Below are positions 13,818-21,884 of a stretch of DNA of 64,000 nucleotides, piece after piece (the first letter of the stretch is position 1; every line of letters begins with the position of its first letter). The stretch is from JBLEFH01 sp047345645. GTDB taxonomy: Bacteria > Pseudomonadota > Alphaproteobacteria > Rhodobacterales > Rhodobacteraceae. Location of the stretch: the NCBI GenBank assembly GCA_047345645.1, contig JBLEFH010000006.1; one strand, given 5' to 3'. The notes under the pieces were generated by a model. The model worked only from the letters and a program-made list of their open reading frames with translations. It was not told the DNA's origin and ran no database searches. A program made the position numbers and the translations under genes.

Positions 13818-14800
13818 GGTACAACTCCCTCTTTTTGTAAATGGTCTATATACCGTAGCTGTGCGGTCTTTGCTTCCGCAAGGAAATTATGTCGAATGTA
13901 TATTGCCTTGAGTCCCGATATTTCACCCGACACATGATTGAGCAATGCTTCAACAACGTGTATCGGCGTGCCTAGCTGTGCATGTATGGTGGCAAAGGTT
14001 CGGCGCAGGTCGTGCAGTGTCCAGTGTGGCAACGGCACTACCGTATCCATGGCAGTCTTCGCCTTGCTCCAACCATTAAACGGCACAGGGACGGTCATAG
14101 GTGGCAGGTATGGTGTCACCAATGGCTTGCCGTTTTTGGTGTGCTCTGGCGGAACGATTAAAAGGTCGTTTTGCACCTCAACGTGTGACGGCTCACTACG
14201 GCGCATACCTGTCAGCAGTAGTAGCTTCACATGGTCTGAAAACGGTGGATTGTGGTAGCCGTATATCGCTTTCAGCTCGCCTATGGTGAGCACCCTGTCT
14301 CGCTTACGTGTCACCGCAGACGCAAACTGTAGCGGGTTGCGGTCTATGATGTCGTTCTTGATGCACCAATTGAAAAATGCCTTCCATGACGCCACCTCAT
14401 ACGGATTGGTGAGGTTGATGTCTGCACGCTTGATGTCACTGATGTATTTGTGCCGTGTTTTGAGGTTGTGGCGGTACATTGCCACTGTCTTAGGCTTTAA
14501 GCGTCCCACACACTCCTTCAGATAGGCTGTCAGAGCCTCTGTAGTCAATTCTAAGCGTTTTTTAGTAGGAACATGGTCAATGTATCGTCTTGCTTCTTTT
14601 CGTGCGTCAGAGAGGCTTACAGAGCCAAACGCACCAATGGTGTGAAGCTGTCTGCGCTCGCCATACATGACAAAGTAGCTTTTAGCAGACTGTGAGACAC
14701 GTACGCCAAAGCCTTTCTGCACTGTGTCCCAGTATTTGACGCTTCCACGTTTCTCAAATGGTAGTTGCTTGATAGCAAGCTCGGTCAAATGTCTCTTCAT
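13802..14800 (-). CDS. int: Tyrosine-recombinase integrase
   Basis: A 332-residue phage-type integrase with a strong ribosome binding site (AGGGAG). The N-terminal arm-binding region (KYWDTVQKGFGVRVSQS) matches the usual DUF4102-like start, a SAM-like core-binding domain follows, and the catalytic residues are present: R200 (LLTGMRRSE), a Lys near 222-225 (TKNGKP), H263 and R266 (LHDLRRTFAT), H289 (LLNHVSG) and Y301 (YIRHNF). It therefore looks active. It lies about 110 bases from a broken tRNA-Arg gene, the probable integration site. Confidence 0.93.
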   Translation of the reverse strand: MKRHLTELAIKQLPFEKRGSVKYWDTVQKGFGVRVSQSAKSYFVMYGERRQLHTIGAFGSVSLSDARKEARRYIDHVPTKKRLELTTEALTAYLKECVGRLKPKTVAMYRHNLKTRHKYISDIKRADINLTNPYEVASWKAFFNWCIKNDIIDRNPLQFASAVTRKRDRVLTIGELKAIYGYHNPPFSDHVKLLLLTGMRRSEPSHVEVQNDLLIVPPEHTKNGKPLVTPYLPPMTVPVPFNGWSKAKTAMDTVVPLPHWTLHDLRRTFATIHAQLGTPIHVVEALLNHVSGEISGLKAIYIRHNFLAEAKTAQLRYIDHLQKEGVVPCLSG

Positions 14801-14910
14801 GTCTCTTTCTCCCTAGGTGTTGAGGGTAGCAGATATGGTCACAATGAGACACGAGTTTTTTGTTTTCAATCACTTACGGTCAGCATGAGTAGCTATGTGG
14901 TGGGCTGAAT

Positions 14911-14924
14911 ATGATTAGAAGTCA
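14911..14924. other. Probable attachment-site core (element/chromosome junction)
   Basis: Homology to the tRNA gene ends here, within the anticodon loop and 3' anticodon stem (TTCTAATCA on the tRNA strand, then unrelated sequence). The anticodon loop is a common crossover site for tyrosine integrases. The exact core can only be fixed by comparison with the other end, outside the window. Confidence 0.45.
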
Positions 14925-14953
14925 GCTGCTCTATCCAGTTGAGCTATGGGACC
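14912..14953 (-). pseudogene. 5' half of a tRNA-Arg(UCU) gene, disrupted
   Basis: On the minus strand 42 bases match a tRNA from its first base: acceptor GGTCCCA, D-arm GCTCAACTGGATAGAGC, anticodon stem GCTGA and loop CTTCTAA with anticodon TCT, then TCA. The expected TCAGC of the 3' anticodon stem reads TCATA and no T-arm or acceptor follows. The break coincides with the change in base composition and the integrase gene, so the element inserted here. A whole tRNA must be rebuilt at the other junction or supplied by another gene. Confidence 0.8.
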
Positions 14954-15004
14954 GCTGCGGCTCTTTTGCCGCAAGGCGCGCGCCCTTGCAATGGGGCTTG
15001 GCGC

Positions 15005-15478
15005 TCAAAGTGCCTTTGTCATGAAGACGGCGTTCGGGTCTTCGCGATAGTCGCCAAAGGGCGGGCAGATCGCAAACCCATGCCGGGCATAAAACGCGCG
15101 GGCCGGTGCGAAATTGGGCTGCGCGCCGGTCTCAAGGCTCAGGCGTTTTATCCCCGCCGCCATGGCGTCCGCGACCACCCGCGCCAGAAGTGCATCCGCG
15201 TAGCGCGCCCCGCGATGCGCGCCCAGAACATGCATGGATTTCACCTCGCCATGATCGGCGGTGAGCCGCTTCCACGCCGCCATGCCGCGCACATCATCGC
15301 CCACGGTCAGCGCATAAAAGCGGATCTCCGGCGCGGCCAGATTCGCGGCATCGAGCCGGTGACAACTGCCAATCGGCGTCTCGGCCTCGCAATGCGCCTG
15401 ATGGATCTGAAGGATGGGCTGAAAACGGGCCTCGCGCGGGTCGGCTGGCGCAATCACCGCGTCCACGTCAACGCCCAC
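15005..15478 (-). CDS. GNAT-family N-acetyltransferase
   Basis: A 157-residue protein with the acetyl-CoA-binding pattern KSMHVLGAHRGARYADALLARVV and the later strand FAPARAFYARHGF typical of GNAT enzymes. GTG start directly abuts the stop of the upstream complex I gene, so the two are cotranscribed. The substrate cannot be told. It is the first chromosomal gene to the right of the element. Confidence 0.8.
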   Translation of the reverse strand: MGVDVDAVIAPADPREARFQPILQIHQAHCEAETPIGSCHRLDAANLAAPEIRFYALTVGDDVRGMAAWKRLTADHGEVKSMHVLGAHRGARYADALLARVVADAMAAGIKRLSLETGAQPNFAPARAFYARHGFAICPPFGDYREDPNAVFMTKAL

Positions 15479-15790
15479 TTAATGCGTCCACGGCCCCCGG
15501 CGTTTGGTCGCGAAATTCTCGCCATAACCGCCGGGCCGCACATTCATCTTGCGCGGTTTCGGCTGGGCGATGGTGAACTCAATGCCGTTCTTCTCGGCAT
15601 AGGCCACCGCCTCTTCCTCGCTGTCAAAACGCATCCGGATCTGCTGGCTCGGATCATGGCTCCCGGTCCACCCCATCAGCGGGTCAATCGGCTTGGCCTG
15701 CGTGGGCACATATTCCAGCACCCAATGCTTCGTCTTGGCGGTCCCCGACTGCATGGCATTCCGGGCCGGACGATAAATTCTTGCGCGCAT
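15479..15790 (-). CDS. NDUFS4-like respiratory complex I accessory subunit
   Basis: A 103-residue protein matching the ETC complex I subunit family (alphaproteobacterial counterparts of the NDUFS4/18 kDa subunit): RIYRPARNAMQSG start, WVLEYVPT, LMGWTGSHDPSQQIRMRFDS and the YGENFATKRRGPWTH end. It is a peripheral stabilising subunit of NADH dehydrogenase on the cytoplasmic side of the membrane. Its presence points to an alphaproteobacterium. Confidence 0.88.
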   Translation of the reverse strand: MRARIYRPARNAMQSGTAKTKHWVLEYVPTQAKPIDPLMGWTGSHDPSQQIRMRFDSEEEAVAYAEKNGIEFTIAQPKPRKMNVRPGGYGENFATKRRGPWTH

Positions 15791-15907
15791 GACCGAACTC
15801 CTTTGGCTTGCCTCCTTTTACCGCCAAGCGCGCCGCCCGCGCAAGCCCCGGCGGTCTTGATTTGTTCCCTCAAAAGACCACATTGAGAAAGCAAGAAGGA
15901 GACAGCC

Positions 15908-18079
15908 ATGGGCCATAACAACACCAATATGCCGGTCGAGCGCCCGCCCGAGGTGACGCGGCCCAAACTCGAAGGCGGCAAGGCCTTCAAAATGAACACC
16001 GAGTTCAAACCGGCGGGCGACCAGCCGACGGCGATTGCCGAGCTTTCCATGGGCATTCGCGAGGAGGAACAGGATCAGGTCCTTCTCGGCGCGACCGGGA
16101 CCGGCAAGACCTTCACCATGGCGAAAATCATCGAGGAGACGCAGCGCCCGGCGATCATCCTTGCGCCGAACAAAACGCTCGCCGCCCAGCTTTACGCGGA
16201 GTTCAAAGGCTTCTTCCCGGAGAACGCGGTCGAATATTTCGTCTCCTATTACGACTATTACCAGCCCGAGGCTTACGTTCCGCGGACCGACACATATATC
16301 GAGAAGGAATCGCAGATCAACGAGCAGATCGACCGGATGCGCCACTCGGCCACCCGCGCGCTTCTGGAGCGGGACGATGTGATCATCGTCGCCTCGGTCT
16401 CCTGTATCTACGGCATCGGTTCGGTCGAAACCTATTCGGCCATGACGCAGGATCTCACCGCGGGCCAGAGTTACGACCAGCGCAAGGTGATGAGCGATCT
16501 CGTCGCCCAGCAATATCGCCGCAACGATCAGGCGTTTCAGCGCGGCACCTTCCGGGTGCGCGGCGATGTGCTGGAGGTCTGGCCCGCCCATATGGAGGAC
16601 ATGGCCTGGCGCTTTTCCTTCTTCGGGGATGAGCTGGAAAGCATCACGGAATTCGACCCGCTCACCGGCGCGAAACTCGGCGAGCGCGAACAGGTGCGCA
16701 TCTACGCCAACTCCCACTATGTCACGCCCCGCCCGACCATGCAGACCGCCATCAAAGGCATCAAGAAGGAGCTGGAGATCCGGCTCAAACAGCTTGAGGC
16801 GGAGAGCAAGCTTCTGGAGGCGCAACGGCTCGAACAACGCACGAAATTCGATCTCGAAATGCTGGAGGCCACCGGGGTCTGCAACGGCATCGAGAACTAT
16901 TCGCGCTACCTCACGGGCCGCGCCCCCGGTGAGCCGCCCCCCACCCTGTTCGAATATATCCCCGACAATGCGATTGTTTTTGCGGATGAAAGCCACGTCT
17001 CCGTCCCGCAAATCGGCGCGATGTATAAGGGCGACTTCCGGCGCAAATCGACGCTGGCGGAACATGGTTTCCGCCTGCCCTCCTGCATGGACAACCGCCC
17101 GCTGAAATTCGAGGAATGGGACGCGATGCGCCCGCAGTCGATCTTCGTCTCCGCCACCCCCGCGAAATGGGAAATGGAGCAAACCGGCGGCATCTTCACC
17201 GAGCAGATCATCCGCCCGACCGGCCTGCTCGACCCCGAGGTCGAAATCCGCCCGGTCAACACGCAAGTCGATGATCTCCTGGACGAAATCCGCAAGGTCT
17301 CGGCCAAGGGCTACCGCACGCTTGTCACCACCCTCACCAAGCGCATGGCCGAGGATCTCACCGAATATCTGCATGAACAGGGCATCAAGGTCCGCTACAT
17401 GCACAGCGATATCGACACCATCGAACGCATTGAAATCCTGCGCGATTTGCGCCTCGGGGCCTTCGATGTGCTGGTCGGGATCAACCTCTTGCGCGAGGGT
17501 CTCGACATCCCCGAATGCGGCCTCGTCGCCATTCTCGATGCGGATAAGGAGGGTTTTCTGCGCTCAGAAACCTCGCTGGTCCAGACCATTGGCCGCGCCG
17601 CGCGTAACGCCGATGGCCGGGTGATCATGTATGCCGACCGCGTCACCGGCTCGATGGAGCGCGCGCTGGAGGAAACCAACCGCCGCCGCGCCAAGCAGCT
17701 CGCCTATAACGAGGCCCATGGCATCACCCCCGAGACGGTGAAAAAGAACGTCGCCGATGTGATGGAAGGGCTCTGGGACGGCGACACGGACCAGTCCCGC
17801 ATCACGACGAAAATCGACAATGCGCAGGTCGGCGCGAACCTCGCCGCCCATCTCGACGCGCTCAAAAAGCAGATGCTCAAGGCCGCCGAAGATCTCGATT
17901 TCGAGGAAGCTGCGCGCCTGCGCGACGAGATCAAACGTCTCGAAGCGGTCGACCTCGCCGTCGCCGACGACCCCATGGCCCGCCAACAAGCCGTCGCCGC
18001 CGCGTCCGAAACCGGCCGCTCCACCGCCGGCCGACCGGGGCAAAGGGGCGGCGTGAAACGGCGGAAACGGTCGGGGTAA
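15908..18079 (+). CDS. uvrB: Excinuclease ABC subunit B
   Basis: A 723-residue UvrB. Walker A GATGTGKTFTMA, the beta-hairpin region YYDYYQPEAYVPRTDTYIEK, DESHV (Walker B-like) and helicase motifs V/VI (GINLLREGLDIPE, QTIGRAARNADG) are all in place. The C-terminal UVR motif (LKAAEDLDFEEAARLRDEIK) binds UvrC. In nucleotide-excision repair it verifies damage and hands the DNA to UvrC. It has a normal length with a basic Ser/Gly-rich tail. An Abi_C gene begins four bases after the stop. Confidence 0.97.
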   Translation: MGHNNTNMPVERPPEVTRPKLEGGKAFKMNTEFKPAGDQPTAIAELSMGIREEEQDQVLLGATGTGKTFTMAKIIEETQRPAIILAPNKTLAAQLYAEFKGFFPENAVEYFVSYYDYYQPEAYVPRTDTYIEKESQINEQIDRMRHSATRALLERDDVIIVASVSCIYGIGSVETYSAMTQDLTAGQSYDQRKVMSDLVAQQYRRNDQAFQRGTFRVRGDVLEVWPAHMEDMAWRFSFFGDELESITEFDPLTGAKLGEREQVRIYANSHYVTPRPTMQTAIKGIKKELEIRLKQLEAESKLLEAQRLEQRTKFDLEMLEATGVCNGIENYSRYLTGRAPGEPPPTLFEYIPDNAIVFADESHVSVPQIGAMYKGDFRRKSTLAEHGFRLPSCMDNRPLKFEEWDAMRPQSIFVSATPAKWEMEQTGGIFTEQIIRPTGLLDPEVEIRPVNTQVDDLLDEIRKVSAKGYRTLVTTLTKRMAEDLTEYLHEQGIKVRYMHSDIDTIERIEILRDLRLGAFDVLVGINLLREGLDIPECGLVAILDADKEGFLRSETSLVQTIGRAARNADGRVIMYADRVTGSMERALEETNRRRAKQLAYNEAHGITPETVKKNVADVMEGLWDGDTDQSRITTKIDNAQVGANLAAHLDALKKQMLKAAEDLDFEEAARLRDEIKRLEAVDLAVADDPMARQQAVAAASETGRSTAGRPGQRGGVKRRKRSG

Positions 18080-18082
18080 GGG

Positions 18083-18988
18083 ATGGAGCTGAAGCATTGG
18101 CAGAGAAATTGGCTAACGGCGACGTTTGAGACGCAACCCGGCTACATCCTCAACTTTTCAGATCGCACATTTGCGGAATTCTTCGAGGATCATTTTCAAG
18201 TCGATATCTATGATGATCGCTTTGCAAAATCGGGCAAGTCGAAAGCCAAGCGATTCATGGCCTTCATTGCGCTATCACCGCCGCGCGTTGTTGCAGAGCT
18301 GGTCCAAGAGCTATGGGATCTCAAACATGCCGATCAAATCGAGAAGATAGAAAGGGAACTTCAGCTTGCAAGCCTGAACGGCGATCCCGAATACGCGGAT
18401 ATTCTCGCCAACGCCTACGCAATCGAATGCGAGGAATTGGAGAAATTTCTCGAGAGCCTGAAAGAGGGCCAAGAGCATGCTTCCACCGCGTCACTCCGGC
18501 ATCTAGCGTCGGTCTGGACCTTCGACACGGTTGAAGCGGAAATCGACAGGGCCTTGGCGAATGTCGATACGGACCCCGAGGACGCCCTCACCGCCGCGCG
18601 GGCGGTTCTGGAGAGCGTTTTCAAATCTATCCTCTTCGAATGCGATCTTCCCCTGCCCAAAAAGAAATCGGAGATGAACGCCTATTACAAAGCCGTTCGT
18701 GAGCCCTTGGGCCTGTCACCCGGCAAGGCAGATATCAGCGATGACATCGCCAATGATGTGCGGACGATCTTGTCGGCGCTCGGAAGCGTCGTCGATGGTA
18801 TCGGCTCTTTGCGCACCCACGGGGGCGACGCGCATGGCAAACGTGCCGGAACGAAACGTGTTGATGCAAGAATTGCGCGCCTCGCGGTGAATGCGTCAAG
18901 CGTCCTCTGTCTGTTTCTGATCGAGACATGGCAAAAGAAATATCCCGATCACAAACTTCGGGTCAGGGATGGGCAGAGCGATGACTAA
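18083..18988 (+). CDS. Abi_C abortive-infection family protein
   Basis: A 301-residue soluble protein. The C-terminal 150 residues match the abortive infection C-terminus domain (DPEDALTAARAVLESVFK, RTHGGDAHGKR, ARLAVNASSVLCLFLIETW), with an RxxxH-like stretch. The N-terminal part is a helical, charged domain I do not recognise. It is inserted between uvrB and a ydcF-like gene with only three bases separating it from uvrB, and its base composition is less GC-rich than both. It is a possible phage-defence gene, though many Abi_C proteins are untested. Confidence 0.75.
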   Translation: MELKHWQRNWLTATFETQPGYILNFSDRTFAEFFEDHFQVDIYDDRFAKSGKSKAKRFMAFIALSPPRVVAELVQELWDLKHADQIEKIERELQLASLNGDPEYADILANAYAIECEELEKFLESLKEGQEHASTASLRHLASVWTFDTVEAEIDRALANVDTDPEDALTAARAVLESVFKSILFECDLPLPKKKSEMNAYYKAVREPLGLSPGKADISDDIANDVRTILSALGSVVDGIGSLRTHGGDAHGKRAGTKRVDARIARLAVNASSVLCLFLIETWQKKYPDHKLRVRDGQSDD

Positions 18989-19547
18989 GGTCGGCCTCAT
19001 CCTCGGCGCCGCAGTGTGGCCTGGCGGGCGGCCCTCGCCGACTTTGCGGCGGCGGGTGGCGGAGGCGAGCCGTCTTTACCATGCGGGGGAGATCGACGCG
19101 GTGATCTGCTCCGGCGGGCTTGGCGCGCATCCGCCGAGCGAAGCCGCCTTAATGGCCCGGCTGCTCACGGATGCGGGCGTCCCGCTGGACGCGATCCATC
19201 AGGAAGGCGCGGCCACCAACACCATCGAAAACATCGCCTTTTCGCTGCCGATCCTCCGCCGTCTCGGCGCGCGCGATGTGCTGCTGATCAGCGACGCCTA
19301 CCACCTGCCGCGCGCACGGGCCACCGCGCGGCTCCTCGGCCTCTACGCCAAGGGGAGCGCGACGCCGTTCAAAGGCACCCATCCCCGCAGTTTCCTCAAA
19401 GCCAGCCTGCGCGAATGCGGCGCGCTTGCGATCCTGCCCGCCCGCATCCCCGCCATCCTGCGCCTGCGCGGCGAGGTGAACCGGCGCGGCGTAGCGGGCG
19501 TTGCCGACACAGCGCCCGACGGCTTAGACCAGCAGAAACGCTCCTAA
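18981..19547 (+). CDS. YdcF-like DUF218 protein
   Basis: A 188-residue protein from ATG 18981, which overlaps the Abi_C stop. It has the DUF218 signature: VGLILGAAVWPGG, an AVICSGGLG stretch, SEAALMARLL, ATNTIENIAFS and VLLISDAYHLPRA. Family members include vancomycin-resistance protein SanA and YdcF, often envelope-linked and of unclear biochemistry. No membrane helix is visible at this N-terminus. After it, about 250 bases without a gene hold a G/C-rich stretch and an AT-rich promoter-like segment before the next gene. Confidence 0.85.
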   Translation: MTKVGLILGAAVWPGGRPSPTLRRRVAEASRLYHAGEIDAVICSGGLGAHPPSEAALMARLLTDAGVPLDAIHQEGAATNTIENIAFSLPILRRLGARDVLLISDAYHLPRARATARLLGLYAKGSATPFKGTHPRSFLKASLRECGALAILPARIPAILRLRGEVNRRGVAGVADTAPDGLDQQKRS

Positions 19548-19800
19548 GCCACGGGCCGCGCCCCGGTTTTTGGGAGACGTTTCGCCCCGCTACCCCTCTC
19601 AGGCAAAGCCCATCTCCCGGCAAGACAGCGCGCCCGTCAAACCCCGGCCTTACCCCTCCCCCCCCGCAATAAAAAATTCATATTTCAGCAAGAATTCTTA
19701 CCATTAACTAAACTAAGTTTAACCGCACGCTCCTCGCGATCCGTAGTTTGCCCTCACATTCGGCGCCTCCCGAAGCGCCCTTACACCCTTGAGGACAGCC

Positions 19801-20934
19801 ATGCCCGTTTACAGCGTCACCCAGATTTATATGGGCAATTACGCCGATCTCGACCCCGTCGAGTCGACGCCCTCGCGCCAGAATTTCAGCAATGAAAACG
19901 AAGCCGTCGCCGGGTGGGGCGCGGGTCAGGAATACACCATCGACCAGATGGCGGTGACCGATATCCTGCAAGACGACACCATTCGCGAGGGCCGCATCCG
20001 GCTCGAAGAGGACGACATCGAGGGCCGCCGGCCGAACCCGCTTGAGGCCGACCGGTTCGTCTATAATCTCGGGGACGGCACCGTCGCTTCCAAGATCGAC
20101 AGCGTGTTTCTCTGGGACGCGACCGTCACCCTTCAGGGCGGCGAAGAGGTCGCCCGCCGCATCCATTTCGTGCAGTTACAAAACGGCGATATCTTCACCA
20201 ATGAAGCCGCCGATCTGAGCGATCTCAACATCAAATCCATCCGGCTCGACAGCTATGTGGGCAGCAATTACTACGGCGCGCCGCCCCGCCGGACCATCGA
20301 CAATACCGAGATCGTCTGCTTCGCCCGCGGCACGTGGATCGAGCTGGAAAAGGGCCATGTCCCGGTCGAAAATCTCGCCAAGGGCGACCGCGTCCGCACC
20401 CGCGATCACGGCTATCAACCGATCCGCTGGATCGGCGGGCAGCGCCTGTCCGCAGCGCAGATCAAAGCCTTCCCGAATTTCCAGCCCATCAGGATCAGCG
20501 CCGGCGCGCTCGACGACAAGATCCCCGAGACGGACCTCATCGTCTCGCCGCAACACCGCCTGCTGGTCCGCTCAAAAATCGCGGCGCGAATGTTTGACAG
20601 CGAGGAGGTGCTGGTCGCCGCCAAACAGCTCCTGGAACTCGACGGCATCGCCCGCGCGGAGGATCTGGAGGAGGTCGAATATTTCCACATCCTCTGCGAC
20701 CGGCATGAAATCATCTTCGCCAATGGCGCGGAAACCGAGAGCCTTTACACCGGCCCGCAAGCGCTGAAATCCCTCAGCCCGTCAGCGCGGGCCGAGATTT
20801 TCGCGATCTTCCCGGAGTTGCGGCACCTGCATTTCGGCCGCCCTGCGCCCGCCGCACGTCCGCTCATCCCCGGCAAAAAAGCCCGCCGCCTCGCCGCGCG
20901 ACATCTCAAGAACAAAAGCCATCTGGTGCATTAG
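19801..20934 (+). CDS. Hint-domain (hedgehog/intein-like) secreted-type protein
   Basis: A 377-residue protein from ATG 19801. The second half is a Hint_2 domain as found in many Rhodobacteraceae surface and secreted proteins: CFARGTWIELEKGHVPVENL, GDRVRTRDHGYQPIRWIG, VSPQHRLLV and YFHILCDRHEIIFANGAE. The leading Cys and the SPQH block are the counterparts of intein blocks A and B, but no C-terminal splice junction is seen, so autoprocessing by cleavage is more likely than splicing. The N-terminal half is acidic with repeated strands. No classical signal peptide is visible, so a type I exporter is plausible. Confidence 0.82.
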   Translation: MPVYSVTQIYMGNYADLDPVESTPSRQNFSNENEAVAGWGAGQEYTIDQMAVTDILQDDTIREGRIRLEEDDIEGRRPNPLEADRFVYNLGDGTVASKIDSVFLWDATVTLQGGEEVARRIHFVQLQNGDIFTNEAADLSDLNIKSIRLDSYVGSNYYGAPPRRTIDNTEIVCFARGTWIELEKGHVPVENLAKGDRVRTRDHGYQPIRWIGGQRLSAAQIKAFPNFQPIRISAGALDDKIPETDLIVSPQHRLLVRSKIAARMFDSEEVLVAAKQLLELDGIARAEDLEEVEYFHILCDRHEIIFANGAETESLYTGPQALKSLSPSARAEIFAIFPELRHLHFGRPAPAARPLIPGKKARRLAARHLKNKSHLVH

Positions 20935-20946
20935 GGCCGCGGCCCT
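20933..20946. terminator. Palindrome between convergent genes
   Basis: AGGGCCGCGGCCCT lies exactly between the stop codons of the Hint-domain gene and the convergent monooxygenase-like gene. It could stop transcription from both sides, though no T-run follows. Confidence 0.35.
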
Positions 20947-21260
20947 CAATACACCCCCTTCACCTCATACATCACCGGCTCGAAACTCTTGCAGAGCCCG
21001 TGAATATCGCGGTTGCGCGCCCGCATTTCATCGGTTCGCAGCATCGCCTTGTAATCGTCGCGCCCCTCCCATTGCGAGTAATTCGCGATCCGCGTATGCG
21101 CGTCGTTCATGTGGAGGCTCGCCGAAAGGAAACCGGGCTGCTTGCTGATCACCTCGGCATAGGCGTCCTGCAACATCTCCATCACATCATCGGCGGTGCC
21201 GGGCGTCACCTCGAAGGTGCATAGAACGGTCTGGCAGGATTGCTGTGTCGTGATTTCCAT
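20946..21260 (-). CDS. Antibiotic biosynthesis monooxygenase (ABM)-like protein
   Basis: A 104-residue protein from ATG 21260. It shows the ABM/NIPSNAP dimeric ferredoxin-like fold: TVLCTFEVTPGTADDVMEML, GFLSASLHMNDAHTRIANYSQWEGRDDYKAML. Enzymes of this family use no cofactor or haem and oxidise small aromatic compounds; many members are uncharacterised. The gene is alone on its strand. Confidence 0.75.
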   Translation of the reverse strand: MEITTQQSCQTVLCTFEVTPGTADDVMEMLQDAYAEVISKQPGFLSASLHMNDAHTRIANYSQWEGRDDYKAMLRTDEMRARNRDIHGLCKSFEPVMYEVKGVY

Positions 21261-21386
21261 GGCGTGTCCCCCTGTTTTGCCCCAAAGATACAAAACAAAG
21301 CGCGAGCCGTGAAGTCTTCGCGCATATCGCCTCAAAACCGTCACGATGGCGGCCTATGCTGCGCGAGCCTGACACAGGAGATAACC

Positions 21387-21884
21387 ATGGCGCTGCCCCA
21401 AATTCTCGGCCTGCTCTCACTGATCCTCTCGGGGGCGATCTTCGGCTTTTTCTATGCTTGGGTCTGCTCGACCATGTGGGGCCTCGATACGGCGAACCCG
21501 GAGATCGCCATCCCGGCGATGCAAGCGATGAACGCCTCCGTGCGCAACGCTGTCTTTGCCCCCGCCTTCTTCGCCACGCCCTTTGTCATGCTGATCACCG
21601 CCTATGCCGCGCATCGCAGCGGCGCGGGCACCGCCATGACCGCCTTCGCCGCGGGCGGGCTCATTTACCTCGTCGGCGGGGTGATCCTCACCTTGGCGGT
21701 GAACGTCCCGATGAACGAAGCGCTCGCCCAGGTCACCCCGGACGAGATCTCCGCCAACGGTGCCGCCATCTGGGCCGAGTATTCGCCCCGCTGGCAGCGT
21801 TGGAATGTGATCCGCACGATTGCCAGCGGCGTTGCGCTTCTGCTCGCGGGGATCGGCCTTCTGACCCTCCCCCGCGGCGCTTAG
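21387..21884 (+). CDS. DUF1772 (anthrone oxygenase-like) membrane protein
   Basis: A 165-residue protein with CAGGAG before its ATG. Four hydrophobic helices are visible (near 8-28, 55-75, 82-103 and 142-160), with the conserved GFFYAWVCSTMWGLD segment, NVPMNEAL and RWQRWNVIRT typical of DUF1772. Substrate unknown; relatives include anthrone oxygenases. It is convergent with the long beta-helix gene and overlaps its stop by four bases. Confidence 0.78.
   Translation: MALPQILGLLSLILSGAIFGFFYAWVCSTMWGLDTANPEIAIPAMQAMNASVRNAVFAPAFFATPFVMLITAYAAHRSGAGTAMTAFAAGGLIYLVGGVILTLAVNVPMNEALAQVTPDEISANGAAIWAEYSPRWQRWNVIRTIASGVALLLAGIGLLTLPRGA

Larger units (their letters stand above)
1..14953. mobile_element. 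Integrated phage-like element, left end outside the window
   Basis: All clearly identifiable genes but one lie on the minus strand, the DNA is visibly more AT-rich than the chromosome to the right, and the block ends at an integrase gene beside a truncated tRNA gene. It holds terminase small and large subunits and a portal (tailed-phage packaging) together with two VirD4/HerA-type ATPases, a replication-relaxation protein and a primase-like protein. No capsid, tail or lysis gene is visible; they would lie left of position 1. The mixture of phage packaging with plasmid- or conjugation-like ATPases makes a plain prophage, a phage-plasmid and a satellite all possible. Confidence 0.85.

Noticed and set aside
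14939..15886. Long plus-strand frame over the acetyltransferase and complex I genes
   Set aside because: It is the antisense shadow of two well-recognised minus-strand genes; its product is a His/Arg/Pro-rich mixture without family.
15818..17404. 528-codon minus-strand frame opposite uvrB
   Set aside because: GC-rich antisense shadow of uvrB.
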